6,580 nt of DNA from positions 1 to 6,580 of the forward strand of contig WGEI01000413.1 in NCBI GenBank assembly GCA_015492875.1, given 5' to 3'. Positions 1 through 4,717 of this stretch are shown here, in pieces. The number at the start of each line of letters is the position of its first letter. The stretch's first letter is position 1. Both the position numbers and the translations under genes were made by a program. The DNA is from Anaerolineae bacterium (GTDB lineage Bacteria > Chloroflexota > Anaerolineae > Aggregatilineales > Phototrophicaceae). The notes below the pieces were generated by a model. That model worked only from the letters and a program-made list of their open reading frames with translations, was not told where the DNA came from and made no database searches.

Positions 1-69
1 CAGTGGCACGGGCTTCACCCTGATGAGAACGGCTTTGTTCGCCTTTCCATCGCTGAATTCAGTTTATAA
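1..69 (+). CDS. C-terminal end of a truncated unknown protein
   Basis: The first reading frame is open from the window edge to a TAA at 67-69 and encodes 22 residues with an ordinary coding look (…WHGLHPDENGFVRLS…). The 5' part lies outside the window, so no family can be named. It is followed 23 bp later by the ORF at 93, which could make the two co-transcribed. The alternative is that this is chance open frame, since 22 codons without a stop is not unusual. The lack of any other gene in the first 92 bp and the same orientation as the next two genes mildly favour a real gene end. Confidence 0.35.
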   Translation, partial: QWHGLHPDENGFVRLSIAEFSL

Positions 70-92
70 ACCCGCACCACTGGTTATATAGA

Positions 93-551
93 ATGCGTGA
101 CTTGGAAACACAAGAGGAACAGTGGTTTTTGGGAATAGCGGGCGAAATAGGAACAGAATTAAACTTAAGCGGGCCTATAGCTATTCTTCAAGAGGTTATT
201 GCTCAAGGGGGAAATCCTCAAATTGTGGTTTCTGAATCAACGTTATCTGATTTCTCTGGTTTGGACGCATCAGCTAGCGTATCTTTTCTTATCATGGAAG
301 GTGAATTTAGTACGGACCTCAATGGATGCGATTCCATCTCTACAAATTTCTTTAACTTCAATATAGGGGCAAGCATGTCTGTTGGGCTAACCATGCCTTT
401 AACCAATGAAAATGGCAGACTAATAATTATGGAGCAAACTGAGCAAGTAGCTGAACAAGTCGTAACACAAAATCCCTTCAGTCGATTTCTTCAAATGCTT
501 GTATATCGTTTTTCTTCGCCATTTAACTTTTTTGAGGGTATTTATCGATAA
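93..551 (+). CDS. Hypothetical protein, 152 aa, function unknown
   Basis: I do not recognise a family. The protein is 152 residues, acidic in its first third (LETQEEQW near the N-terminus), with a serine/glycine-rich middle (about residues 45-75, containing ASASVSFLIMEGEF) that reads like alternating beta strands, and an aromatic, phenylalanine-rich C-terminus (about residues 126-152). No signal peptide or clear membrane helix is visible. The ATG at 93 has no Shine-Dalgarno-like sequence upstream, so the start is uncertain; the frame stays open upstream only back to a TGA at 54-56, with no other ATG or GTG. The stop is 14 bp before the secreted WD40 gene, suggesting one operon. Codon use is AT-rich, like the WD40 gene and unlike the genes on the right. 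It could also be the end of a gene broken by a frameshift upstream. Confidence 0.6.
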   Translation: MRDLETQEEQWFLGIAGEIGTELNLSGPIAILQEVIAQGGNPQIVVSESTLSDFSGLDASASVSFLIMEGEFSTDLNGCDSISTNFFNFNIGASMSVGLTMPLTNENGRLIIMEQTEQVAEQVVTQNPFSRFLQMLVYRFSSPFNFFEGIYR

Positions 552-565
552 GGATAAATGAGGAG

Positions 566-1528
566 ATGAAGACTAAAAACGTGTTGGTTAGCTGTTTGTT
601 GTTTGTCTTGCTGGTAGGGTTGCCACGCCAATCATATGCCGATGCTACTTGTGACGTGGAAATGGTCGATGATGCTTGGCTGCGTTTTGTTCATGAAATT
701 ACTTGGTCACCGACAGATAATTATGGCATCATTTCGGCAGTGGATGGTCTTTGGGTTGTTGATCTTGATGCTCTCATTGTTCACCCTCTTTATATATTAC
801 AACTAAAACATGTCGTGCGCGTCGCTTTTACACCAGATGGCGAGCAACTAGCTGTTGGGCTACAAACGGGGGAGATCTATATTCTCAATACCTCGAATTG
901 GCTCATTACTGCTGAACTAGATGATCATGATATTCGTATCGTTGGCCTGCATTACTCCCCAGAGGGCGATACTTTGGTGACATTGGATGAAGATGGTAAA
1001 TTCGTCTCCTATGATAGGGACTACAATATCATATCTATATGGCAAAGCGAATTGATTGATATTAATGAACTTGAGTTCAGTGATGATGGGGCGTACCTAT
1101 CGCCAATTTTGCCATTTGACAATGGGCTTGTACGGGTGTGGGATACATACACAGGTGAGCAAGTGTATTTCTGGCGTTTAGCCCCACCGCGAGACCATAC
1201 GAAAGTGCATTTTGTGCCAGGGCGTTATGACATTGTGGTGGTGCATTATAGCGGGGAAACCTCTCTCTGGCCGTTCCCTTATGAAGAGAAACAGGTGCTA
1301 GATACTCGGCCTGATATTGACCTAGACATCAACCCGCAGGGACTAATGGCGTTATTCGATAAAGAAGGGTATGTCACTTTAAGGACGCTAGATGACGATG
1401 TGATAACGCGCTGGCAAGTATCAGAATACCCTGCAACAGGCTGGATTGCGCCAAATGGCGCTTACCTAGCTTCGTTAGATATTGTTGGCCATTTGAAAAT
1501 ATGGCAGCTGTGTGAGGGGGTGGGTTAA
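566..1528 (+). CDS. Secreted WD40-like seven-bladed beta-propeller protein
   Basis: The product (320 aa) starts with a signal peptide: Lys at 2 and 4, a hydrophobic core at about 6-20 and a likely cleavage after SYA (residue 25). The rest is a propeller. Seven strand-turn units of the type 'xSPDGxxLA…G.v.vW' can be counted, beginning near residues 47, 88, 130, 171, 216, 255 and 294; the clearest are FTPDGEQLAVG, the unit with VRVWDTYTGE, and IAPNGAYLASLD…LKIWQL. No catalytic residues are visible; such proteins normally act as protein-binding scaffolds, here outside the membrane. Start choice: ATG 566 gives the full signal peptide. An AGGAG abuts it directly, which is too close, so an AAGGA about 11 nt upstream (550-554) is the more plausible ribosome-binding site. 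The stop TAA directly follows a G5 run (1516-1520), and a frame shift there would open a further C-terminal stretch. Confidence 0.85.
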   Translation: MKTKNVLVSCLLFVLLVGLPRQSYADATCDVEMVDDAWLRFVHEITWSPTDNYGIISAVDGLWVVDLDALIVHPLYILQLKHVVRVAFTPDGEQLAVGLQTGEIYILNTSNWLITAELDDHDIRIVGLHYSPEGDTLVTLDEDGKFVSYDRDYNIISIWQSELIDINELEFSDDGAYLSPILPFDNGLVRVWDTYTGEQVYFWRLAPPRDHTKVHFVPGRYDIVVVHYSGETSLWPFPYEEKQVLDTRPDIDLDINPQGLMALFDKEGYVTLRTLDDDVITRWQVSEYPATGWIAPNGAYLASLDIVGHLKIWQLCEGVG

Positions 1529-1627
1529 GCCTCTCCCTACTCCATCGGCGATTAGCGCCACGACTGCCACGCCCTACCTTGTCAGCAGCGATGATAATAA
1601 GCGATTAACCACCCCATACGCCAACGC

Positions 1628-1646
1628 CCCCCACCACTGGTGGGGG
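1628..1646. terminator. GC-rich perfect dyad between convergent genes, terminator-like
   Basis: CCCCCACCA and TGGTGGGGG form a perfect 9-bp inverted repeat around a single central base (1637). As RNA it would form an 8-bp stem with a 3-nt loop. It lies 100 bp after the WD40 stop and 36 bp after the stop of the opposing gene at 1682, the usual place for a shared bidirectional terminator. Neither strand has a T-tract after the stem, so it is not a canonical intrinsic terminator; a protein-binding or transcript-end-protecting hairpin is the alternative. Confidence 0.4.
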
Positions 1647-1681
1647 CACATAAGTTTAGCCCAACAATCCGAGTATTTGGC

Positions 1682-2041
1682 TTATGCCATTAGAATAGGG
1701 AACAGCTTGGCGACATCTTCCGCATAGGCGCGCACCTCGACGCTACAGTAACTCTCCAACAGCCCATAATACATCGCCTGCGCCTGCGTCAGCCGCTCGC
1801 CAAAACCGTCTTCCTCCCGAAAATACTGCCCAATCCCAGCCCAAACCATCACCTCTTGCTCCATTCCTCGACCGCCACAATGCCGTTCAAACCACCCCTG
1901 CTGAGCAAATGCCACCCGCGCAATCGCCTCAACGTCGCAAGCGTCAACCTCTGCCAGCACCTCGCGCCAATGCCCCAGCGCCTGCTGGTAGCACTCCATG
2001 ACCGCCCTATGCGCAACTAAGCGCGCTAATGTATGAAACAT
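1682..2041 (-). CDS. Hypothetical helical protein, 119 aa, preceded by a LexA-box-like operator
   Basis: I do not recognise a family. The protein appears all-helical: heptad-like stretches at about residues 5-30 (LARLVAHRAVMECYQQALGH), 35-50 and 84-115, with many Ala, Glu and aromatic residues and no membrane segment or signal peptide. There are four cysteines, two of them in the middle (…DACDVEA… and …ERHCGG…), not arranged as a metal site. I chose ATG 2041 because AAGGG sits 7 nt upstream; a longer frame to a TTG at 2074 has no such site. The promoter proposed at 2088-2116 gives a leader of about 40 nt, and its -35 element lies inside a perfect GAAC-N4-GTTC dyad. If that dyad is a real SOS box, the gene is a damage-inducible accessory gene. 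The preceding gene on this strand is a 53-aa membrane protein 111 bp away. Confidence 0.65.
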   Translation of the reverse strand: MFHTLARLVAHRAVMECYQQALGHWREVLAEVDACDVEAIARVAFAQQGWFERHCGGRGMEQEVMVWAGIGQYFREEDGFGERLTQAQAMYYGLLESYCSVEVRAYAEDVAKLFPILMA

Positions 2042-2082
2042 AAAACTGCCCTTATCTACTCGACGGACAAACAACCATATAT

Positions 2083-2097
2083 CTACTATTGTAGTAG
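2083..2097. repeat. Short dyad CTACTA-TTG-TAGTAG over a -10 element
   Basis: A perfect 6-bp inverted repeat with a 3-nt centre. It covers the proposed -10 element (TACAAT on the - strand, 2088-2093) of the gene at 1682-2041. It may be a second operator half, or may simply be an AT-rich coincidence. Confidence 0.35.
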
Positions 2098-2116
2098 CGA
2101 ATTGAAATTAGAACAA
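2088..2116 (-). promoter_or_regulatory. Putative sigma70-type promoter of the 119-aa gene
   Basis: On the - strand TTGTTC (2116-2111) and TACAAT (2093-2088) are separated by exactly 17 nt. The -10 matches 5 of 6 consensus bases; the -35 matches only its first three. A start point near 2081 would give a 40-nt leader to ATG 2041. The weak -35 lies fully inside the LexA-box-like dyad, an arrangement in which a bound repressor would block RNA polymerase. Confidence 0.45.
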
Positions 2117-2123
2117 GCGTTCT
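2110..2123. promoter_or_regulatory. LexA/SOS-box-like operator (GAAC-N4-GTTC)
   Basis: The sequence AGAACAAGCGTTCT has perfect 5-bp arms around AAGC. Its core GAAC-AAGC-GTTC fits the Gram-positive (DinR-type) LexA consensus GAACRNRYGTTC at every specified position. As far as I recall, Chloroflexota LexA proteins use the same GAAC-N4-GTTC type. It lies in a 111-bp intergenic gap, 69 bp upstream of ATG 2041, over the -35 of the proposed promoter. No lexA gene is in the window, so the assignment rests on motif and position. Confidence 0.5.
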
Positions 2124-2152
2124 TGGAGGAAAGTTTGATTATTCAGACGAAA

Positions 2153-2314
2153 CTACGCGCCCAACCGCACCAACAGCGGAATGATAATGGCAAACGTCAG
2201 CAATGCTGCCAACCCTACCAAGCCGCGCCAACTGAACAGACGGCAAAATCGTGGCGAATGTTGCTCATGGCCAACATCGGTTTCAAACGGGTTATGCGGG
2301 GTGAGTGTGGTCAT
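2153..2314 (-). CDS. Small single-span membrane protein, 53 aa
   Basis: The product has a hydrophilic N-terminal 27 residues (several Thr, Pro and His) and one hydrophobic helix at about residues 31-49 (LVGLAALLTFAIIIPLLV), flanked by Arg30 and Arg50 and ending three residues later. It resembles a C-tail-anchored membrane protein, probably with the N-terminus in the cytoplasm. The ATG at 2314 is preferred over one 27 nt upstream because AGGAG (2323-2327) sits 8 nt ahead of it and the proposed promoter would start transcription near the upstream ATG. The gene is easy to overlook because of its size. No family is recognised; a stress or toxin-like membrane peptide is possible but nothing in the sequence proves it. 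It stands alone with its own promoter. Confidence 0.65.
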   Translation of the reverse strand: MTTLTPHNPFETDVGHEQHSPRFCRLFSWRGLVGLAALLTFAIIIPLLVRLGA

Positions 2315-2346
2315 TGTTGGGTCTCCTGCTTCTTGCTTCATTGTTA

Positions 2347-2376
2347 TCTATAGCTTATCATTGCTTTATACGTCAA
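2347..2376 (-). promoter_or_regulatory. Sigma70-type promoter of the 53-aa membrane protein gene
   Basis: On the - strand TTGACG (2376-2371, 5 of 6 to TTGACA) and TATAGA (2352-2347, 4 of 6 to TATAAT) are spaced 18 nt apart. Transcription would start near 2340, about 26 nt before ATG 2314, placing the AGGAG ribosome site within the leader. The flanks are AT-rich, as expected of a promoter. Confidence 0.55.
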
Positions 2377-2586
2377 TTATTAAAGATTTGTTGCACAAAT
2401 AAATAGGTTTTGGGAGCGGTGGTAGTATTTATCGCTCCATAATTGGGAGGAACACCATACACAAAATTACCGCCACCGCACAGGCCGCGCCTTGACAGCT
2501 CATTTATACTATTATGCTTCCTGTACCTTATTAACGATAACCCGTATATGGTGGGTTGGTTGCGCCATTGCAGGAGAAAAAGAAGC
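2377..2586. other. Intergenic region with weak dyads, no gene seen
   Basis: These 210 bp separate the stop of the 140-aa gene from the promoter of the 53-aa gene. I see no credible ORF. There are two small dyads: GGAGCG/CGCTCC (2413-2418 and 2433-2438, 14-nt loop) and AACCC/GGGTT (2539-2543 and 2553-2557, 9-nt loop). Neither is followed by a T-tract on the - strand, so no convincing terminator for the 140-aa gene is visible. A TTGACA at 2492 on the + strand lacks a well-placed -10. Confidence 0.5.
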
Positions 2587-3009
2587 CTAAAGCGCAGGTT
2601 CTAACGATAGCAACAGCCCCCGTGTTGGCGTATCCAGATAGTACACATCGTAGTCAATGCCCGCATCCAGCACCTCATAGATGCGCGGGTCCATCATTGG
2701 CTTAATCATCAGCAGCTTCTTACGGATGCGCAGGGCAAAAATTGGCGTATGTTCCGAGCCAATATCGACCACTTTCACCCCACCGCTATAAGCCGCCACC
2801 GGCCAATCCAGCGGGTCATCGGGTGTCACCTCTAGGCGTTGCCGCCGTAACAGCCGCCCCAACATCCCCACCGTCTGCCGCCCGTAAATTTTCAGGTGCG
2901 CTTCTGCCCGTTCTCGCTGGCGGGTATTGAGGAAACCGTTGCGGTTCATGCGCAAATCAGCATCATCAAAATCAAAAAACTGCATCAGCGTTTGCAAGTA
3001 TACAGTCAT
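2587..3009 (-). CDS. Conserved-looking protein with DLxxNRxGxL and YYxxxxxxLLSxE motifs, 140 aa
   Basis: The protein has two parts. The N-terminal part (about residues 11-45) contains FFDFDDADLRMNRNGFLNTRQ. This fits a motif I associate with an uncharacterised Actinobacteria/Chloroflexota family, in which DLxxNRxGxLSxxQ is usually followed by membrane helices and then a small beta domain. Here the middle is basic (GRLLRRQRL, residues 51-59) and shows no membrane helix, so this may be a soluble variant. The C-terminal part (about 72-140) reads as beta strands and ends YDVYYLDTPTRGLLLSLEP, the family's second hallmark. No function is known to me. ATG 3009 is preferred over an upstream TTG (3027) because AGGGA lies 8 nt ahead of it. 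That site and the start codon fall inside an inverted repeat. The gene follows the acetyltransferase by 92 bp and may be read through from it. Confidence 0.75.
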   Translation of the reverse strand: MTVYLQTLMQFFDFDDADLRMNRNGFLNTRQRERAEAHLKIYGRQTVGMLGRLLRRQRLEVTPDDPLDWPVAAYSGGVKVVDIGSEHTPIFALRIRKKLLMIKPMMDPRIYEVLDAGIDYDVYYLDTPTRGLLLSLEPAL

Positions 3010-3098
3010 CAGGATTTTCCCTATCAAGCTGCCCCAACCTTCTCTAAACGCCTATTCTTTCATCAAATTGGGGGAAAATCCATAGCCGAAGCCTGATG
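3007..3098 (-). promoter_or_regulatory. Leader inverted repeat that can mask a ribosome-binding site and start codon
   Basis: On the - strand GGATTTTCCC (3081-3072) is the exact complement of GGGAAAATCC (3021-3012), which holds the ribosome-binding site of the 140-aa gene. The next five bases, TGATG (3011-3007), include its ATG and can pair with CATCA (3098-3094) across a 12-nt bulge. The loop is 50 nt. A leader that switches translation is one reading. A chance 10-bp repeat cannot be excluded. Confidence 0.35.
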
Positions 3099-3101
3099 CC
3101 C

Positions 3102-3689
3102 TCACCCCTCGTCAGCGCGGGCGATACGCTCTTCGCCAACTGTCACATAGCGCTTGCCACAGGCCTCACATTCCGCCTCATCGCCGACAAAATCCAGCGT
3201 AGCGCCACATTCACACGCCCAGCCTATCCGTCGCGACGGCACGCCCGCCACCAACGCATAATCAGGCACATCGCGCGTGACCACCGCCCCCGCCGCCACA
3301 AATGCCCAGCGCCCAACTGTCACGCCACAGACAATCGTCGCGTTTGCGCCAATGCTCGCCCCATAACACACCCGCGTCGTCAGATAGTCTTCGCCCGTCT
3401 TGCGCGGATAGGCGCTGCGCGGCGTGCGCACGTTGGTGAAAACCATGCTTGGCCCACAGAACACATAATCTTCTAAAATCACGCCCTCATAAACCGAGAC
3501 GTTGTTCTGTATCTTACAGCCATCGCCAATAACCACGTTGCGCGCCACAAAAACATTTTGCCCTAAGGTGCAATCTGCGCCAATAGTCGCCCCGCCCATC
3601 ACATGGCAAAAGTGCCAGATGCGCGTATTAGTCCCCACCTGCGCCCCTTCATCTACATAGGCCGATTCGTGCACAAAATAGTCACCCAC
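3102..3689 (-). CDS. wlbB: UDP-2-acetamido-3-amino-2,3-dideoxy-glucuronate N-acetyltransferase (WlbB/WbpD type)
   Basis: The enzyme acetylates the 3-amino group of UDP-GlcNAc3NA with acetyl-CoA in the cytoplasm, giving UDP-GlcNAc(3NAc)A, a precursor of surface polysaccharide. The 195-aa protein is a left-handed beta-helix hexapeptide-repeat protein. Isoleucine/valine-glycine repeats (VGTNTRI, IGADCTLG, IGDGCKI, IGANATIVCGVTVG) run from about residue 10 to 140. Family hallmarks include IWHF (24-27), LGQNVFV (42-48), KIQNNVSVYEGV (59-70), FCGPSMVFTNV (77-87) and VPDYALVAGVP (141-151). The C-terminus carries a zinc-ribbon-like CxC…CxxC set (Cys159, 161, 174, 177), which I believe occurs in many homologues. 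It starts with GTG 3689, 4 nt after the dehydrogenase stop, with a GGGG ribosome site overlapping the end of that gene, so the two are translationally linked. Confidence 0.9.
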   Translation of the reverse strand: MGDYFVHESAYVDEGAQVGTNTRIWHFCHVMGGATIGADCTLGQNVFVARNVVIGDGCKIQNNVSVYEGVILEDYVFCGPSMVFTNVRTPRSAYPRKTGEDYLTTRVCYGASIGANATIVCGVTVGRWAFVAAGAVVTRDVPDYALVAGVPSRRIGWACECGATLDFVGDEAECEACGKRYVTVGEERIARADEG

Positions 3690-3693
3690 TGCC

Positions 3694-4638
3694 CTACCCC
3701 TTTAGCTTAGGATGCGCACCATCGCGCCGCGTATCAATCTCTGCATGGCGAATGTCATACACCACTTGAATCGCCGGGCGCACATCAGAGATGCGGTAAC
3801 CGCCACCCGCCAGAATGTCCTCATACACGCGCGTGTGCAAATCGGTAAAGCCGCTAGAAAATTCCACTTCCTCGCCATCAATCGTCATAGAGCGATAGGC
3901 GGGTTTGCCCTGCTCCAGATAGCCAGCGGGCAAATCGTCCTTTTCAATTGATAGAAACCAACGCACCCGCGCCCGCTCCAACTCCAAAACGCCAGCCACC
4001 CGCCGCGCCTCGCGCAGATGTACCGTACAGCGCTCTACCGCCCCAAACATCCAAATGCACAAATCGAAGAAGTGAATGCCGATATTCATGGCCACGCCAC
4101 CGCTTTTGGCCTCGTCGCCTTTCCATGAGTAATCGTACCACTTGCCCCGCCGCGTCACATACGACAGCACCACATCATGGCGCGTATCTTGCGGCTCGGC
4201 GTCTAACTTCGCCTTGAGCTGTACCAGCGGTTCGTGTAACCGCAGCTGAAGCACCGTGTAAATATTGCCCGCCTGCTCCGCCTCTATCGCCGCCAGCGCG
4301 TCCAAATTCCACGGGTTAATCACCAGCGGCTTCTCACAAATAGCGTGCGCGCCCGTCCGCAACGCCAACCGCACATGGGCGTCGTGTAGGTAGTTCGGTG
4401 TGCAAATAGAGACGTAATGCACCCGCTGTTCATCGCCCTGCAAGCGCAATTTCTCTAAATACCGTTCGAAGCGCTCTATCTCGGTGAAAAAAGCGGCATC
4501 GGGGAAATAACGATCCATAATGCCGACCGAGTCATGGCGGTCTACCGCCGCAACCAGCGTGTTTTGAGTATCATAAATCGCCTTGAGGTGGCGGGGCGCA
4601 ATATAACCCGCCGCGCCAATCAGTGCAAAATTCGCCAT
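3694..4638 (-). CDS. wlbA: UDP-N-acetylglucosaminuronate 3-dehydrogenase, Gfo/Idh/MocA family (WlbA/WbpB type)
   Basis: The enzyme oxidises the 3-hydroxyl of UDP-GlcNAcA using tightly bound NAD+; in characterised relatives 2-oxoglutarate regenerates the cofactor. The keto product is then aminated and acetylated, the last step by the next gene's product. The 314-aa length is normal for the family. An N-terminal Rossmann fold begins FALIGAAGYIAPRHLKAI (residues 4-21). CTPNYLHDAH (79-88) and EKP (102-104, Lys103) follow. The C-terminal sheet domain holds the WlbA signature around SWKGDEAKSGGVAMNIGIH (171-189), with His189 and Asp192 in GIHFFDL; Lys103 and His189 match the expected catalytic pair. 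ATG 4638 has AAGGA 9 nt upstream, and a consensus TATAAT lies about 40 bp upstream. The aminotransferase partner is not in the window, so the pathway must be completed elsewhere. Confidence 0.9.
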   Translation of the reverse strand: MANFALIGAAGYIAPRHLKAIYDTQNTLVAAVDRHDSVGIMDRYFPDAAFFTEIERFERYLEKLRLQGDEQRVHYVSICTPNYLHDAHVRLALRTGAHAICEKPLVINPWNLDALAAIEAEQAGNIYTVLQLRLHEPLVQLKAKLDAEPQDTRHDVVLSYVTRRGKWYDYSWKGDEAKSGGVAMNIGIHFFDLCIWMFGAVERCTVHLREARRVAGVLELERARVRWFLSIEKDDLPAGYLEQGKPAYRSMTIDGEEVEFSSGFTDLHTRVYEDILAGGGYRISDVRPAIQVVYDIRHAEIDTRRDGAHPKLKG

Positions 4639-4675
4639 ATAAGCCCGTCCTTGTTTACTTCATCGCTCGGCCTTC

Positions 4676-4681
4676 ATTATA
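4676..4681 (-). promoter_or_regulatory. Consensus -10 element upstream of wlbA
   Basis: TATAAT on the - strand within GGGTATAATG. Transcription would begin near 4669 and give a leader of about 31 nt. At 17-nt spacing the -35 position reads GCCTTG, a poor match, so the promoter may be weak or activator-dependent. It suggests wlbA-wlbB can be expressed separately from the HEAT genes upstream. Confidence 0.45.
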
Positions 4682-4717
4682 CCCTACTCCCACAAAAACA
4701 AGGCTTAACAGGCTTCA

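Noticed and set aside
2052..2078. Eight-codon leader ORF (ATG 2078 to TAA) in the leader of the 119-aa gene
   Set aside because: It would begin about 3 nt from the proposed transcript start with no ribosome site, and the short frame is easily chance.
2033..2353. + strand ORF of 106 codons covering the 53-aa gene
   Set aside because: It has no ribosome site and runs across the promoter, the LexA-like dyad and the opposing gene. Its product is a glutamine/cysteine-rich shadow, while the - strand frame has an ideal start context.
2492..2518. TTGACA followed by TATGCT on the + strand as a promoter
   Set aside because: The spacing is 15 nt, the -10 matches only 4 of 6 bases, and no + strand gene follows; it would read into the end of the 140-aa gene antisense.
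3096..3476. + strand ORF of 126 codons opposite wlbB, and similar ones opposite wlbA (3712-3951, 3948-4217)
   Set aside because: Their arginine/histidine/alanine-rich translations are typical of the antisense strand of GC-rich genes; the - strand frames match well-known enzymes.
4687..4716. Repeat AAGCC…AAGCC followed by T-rich sequence as a terminator of the HEAT gene
   Set aside because: The two copies are direct repeats, so they cannot form a hairpin.
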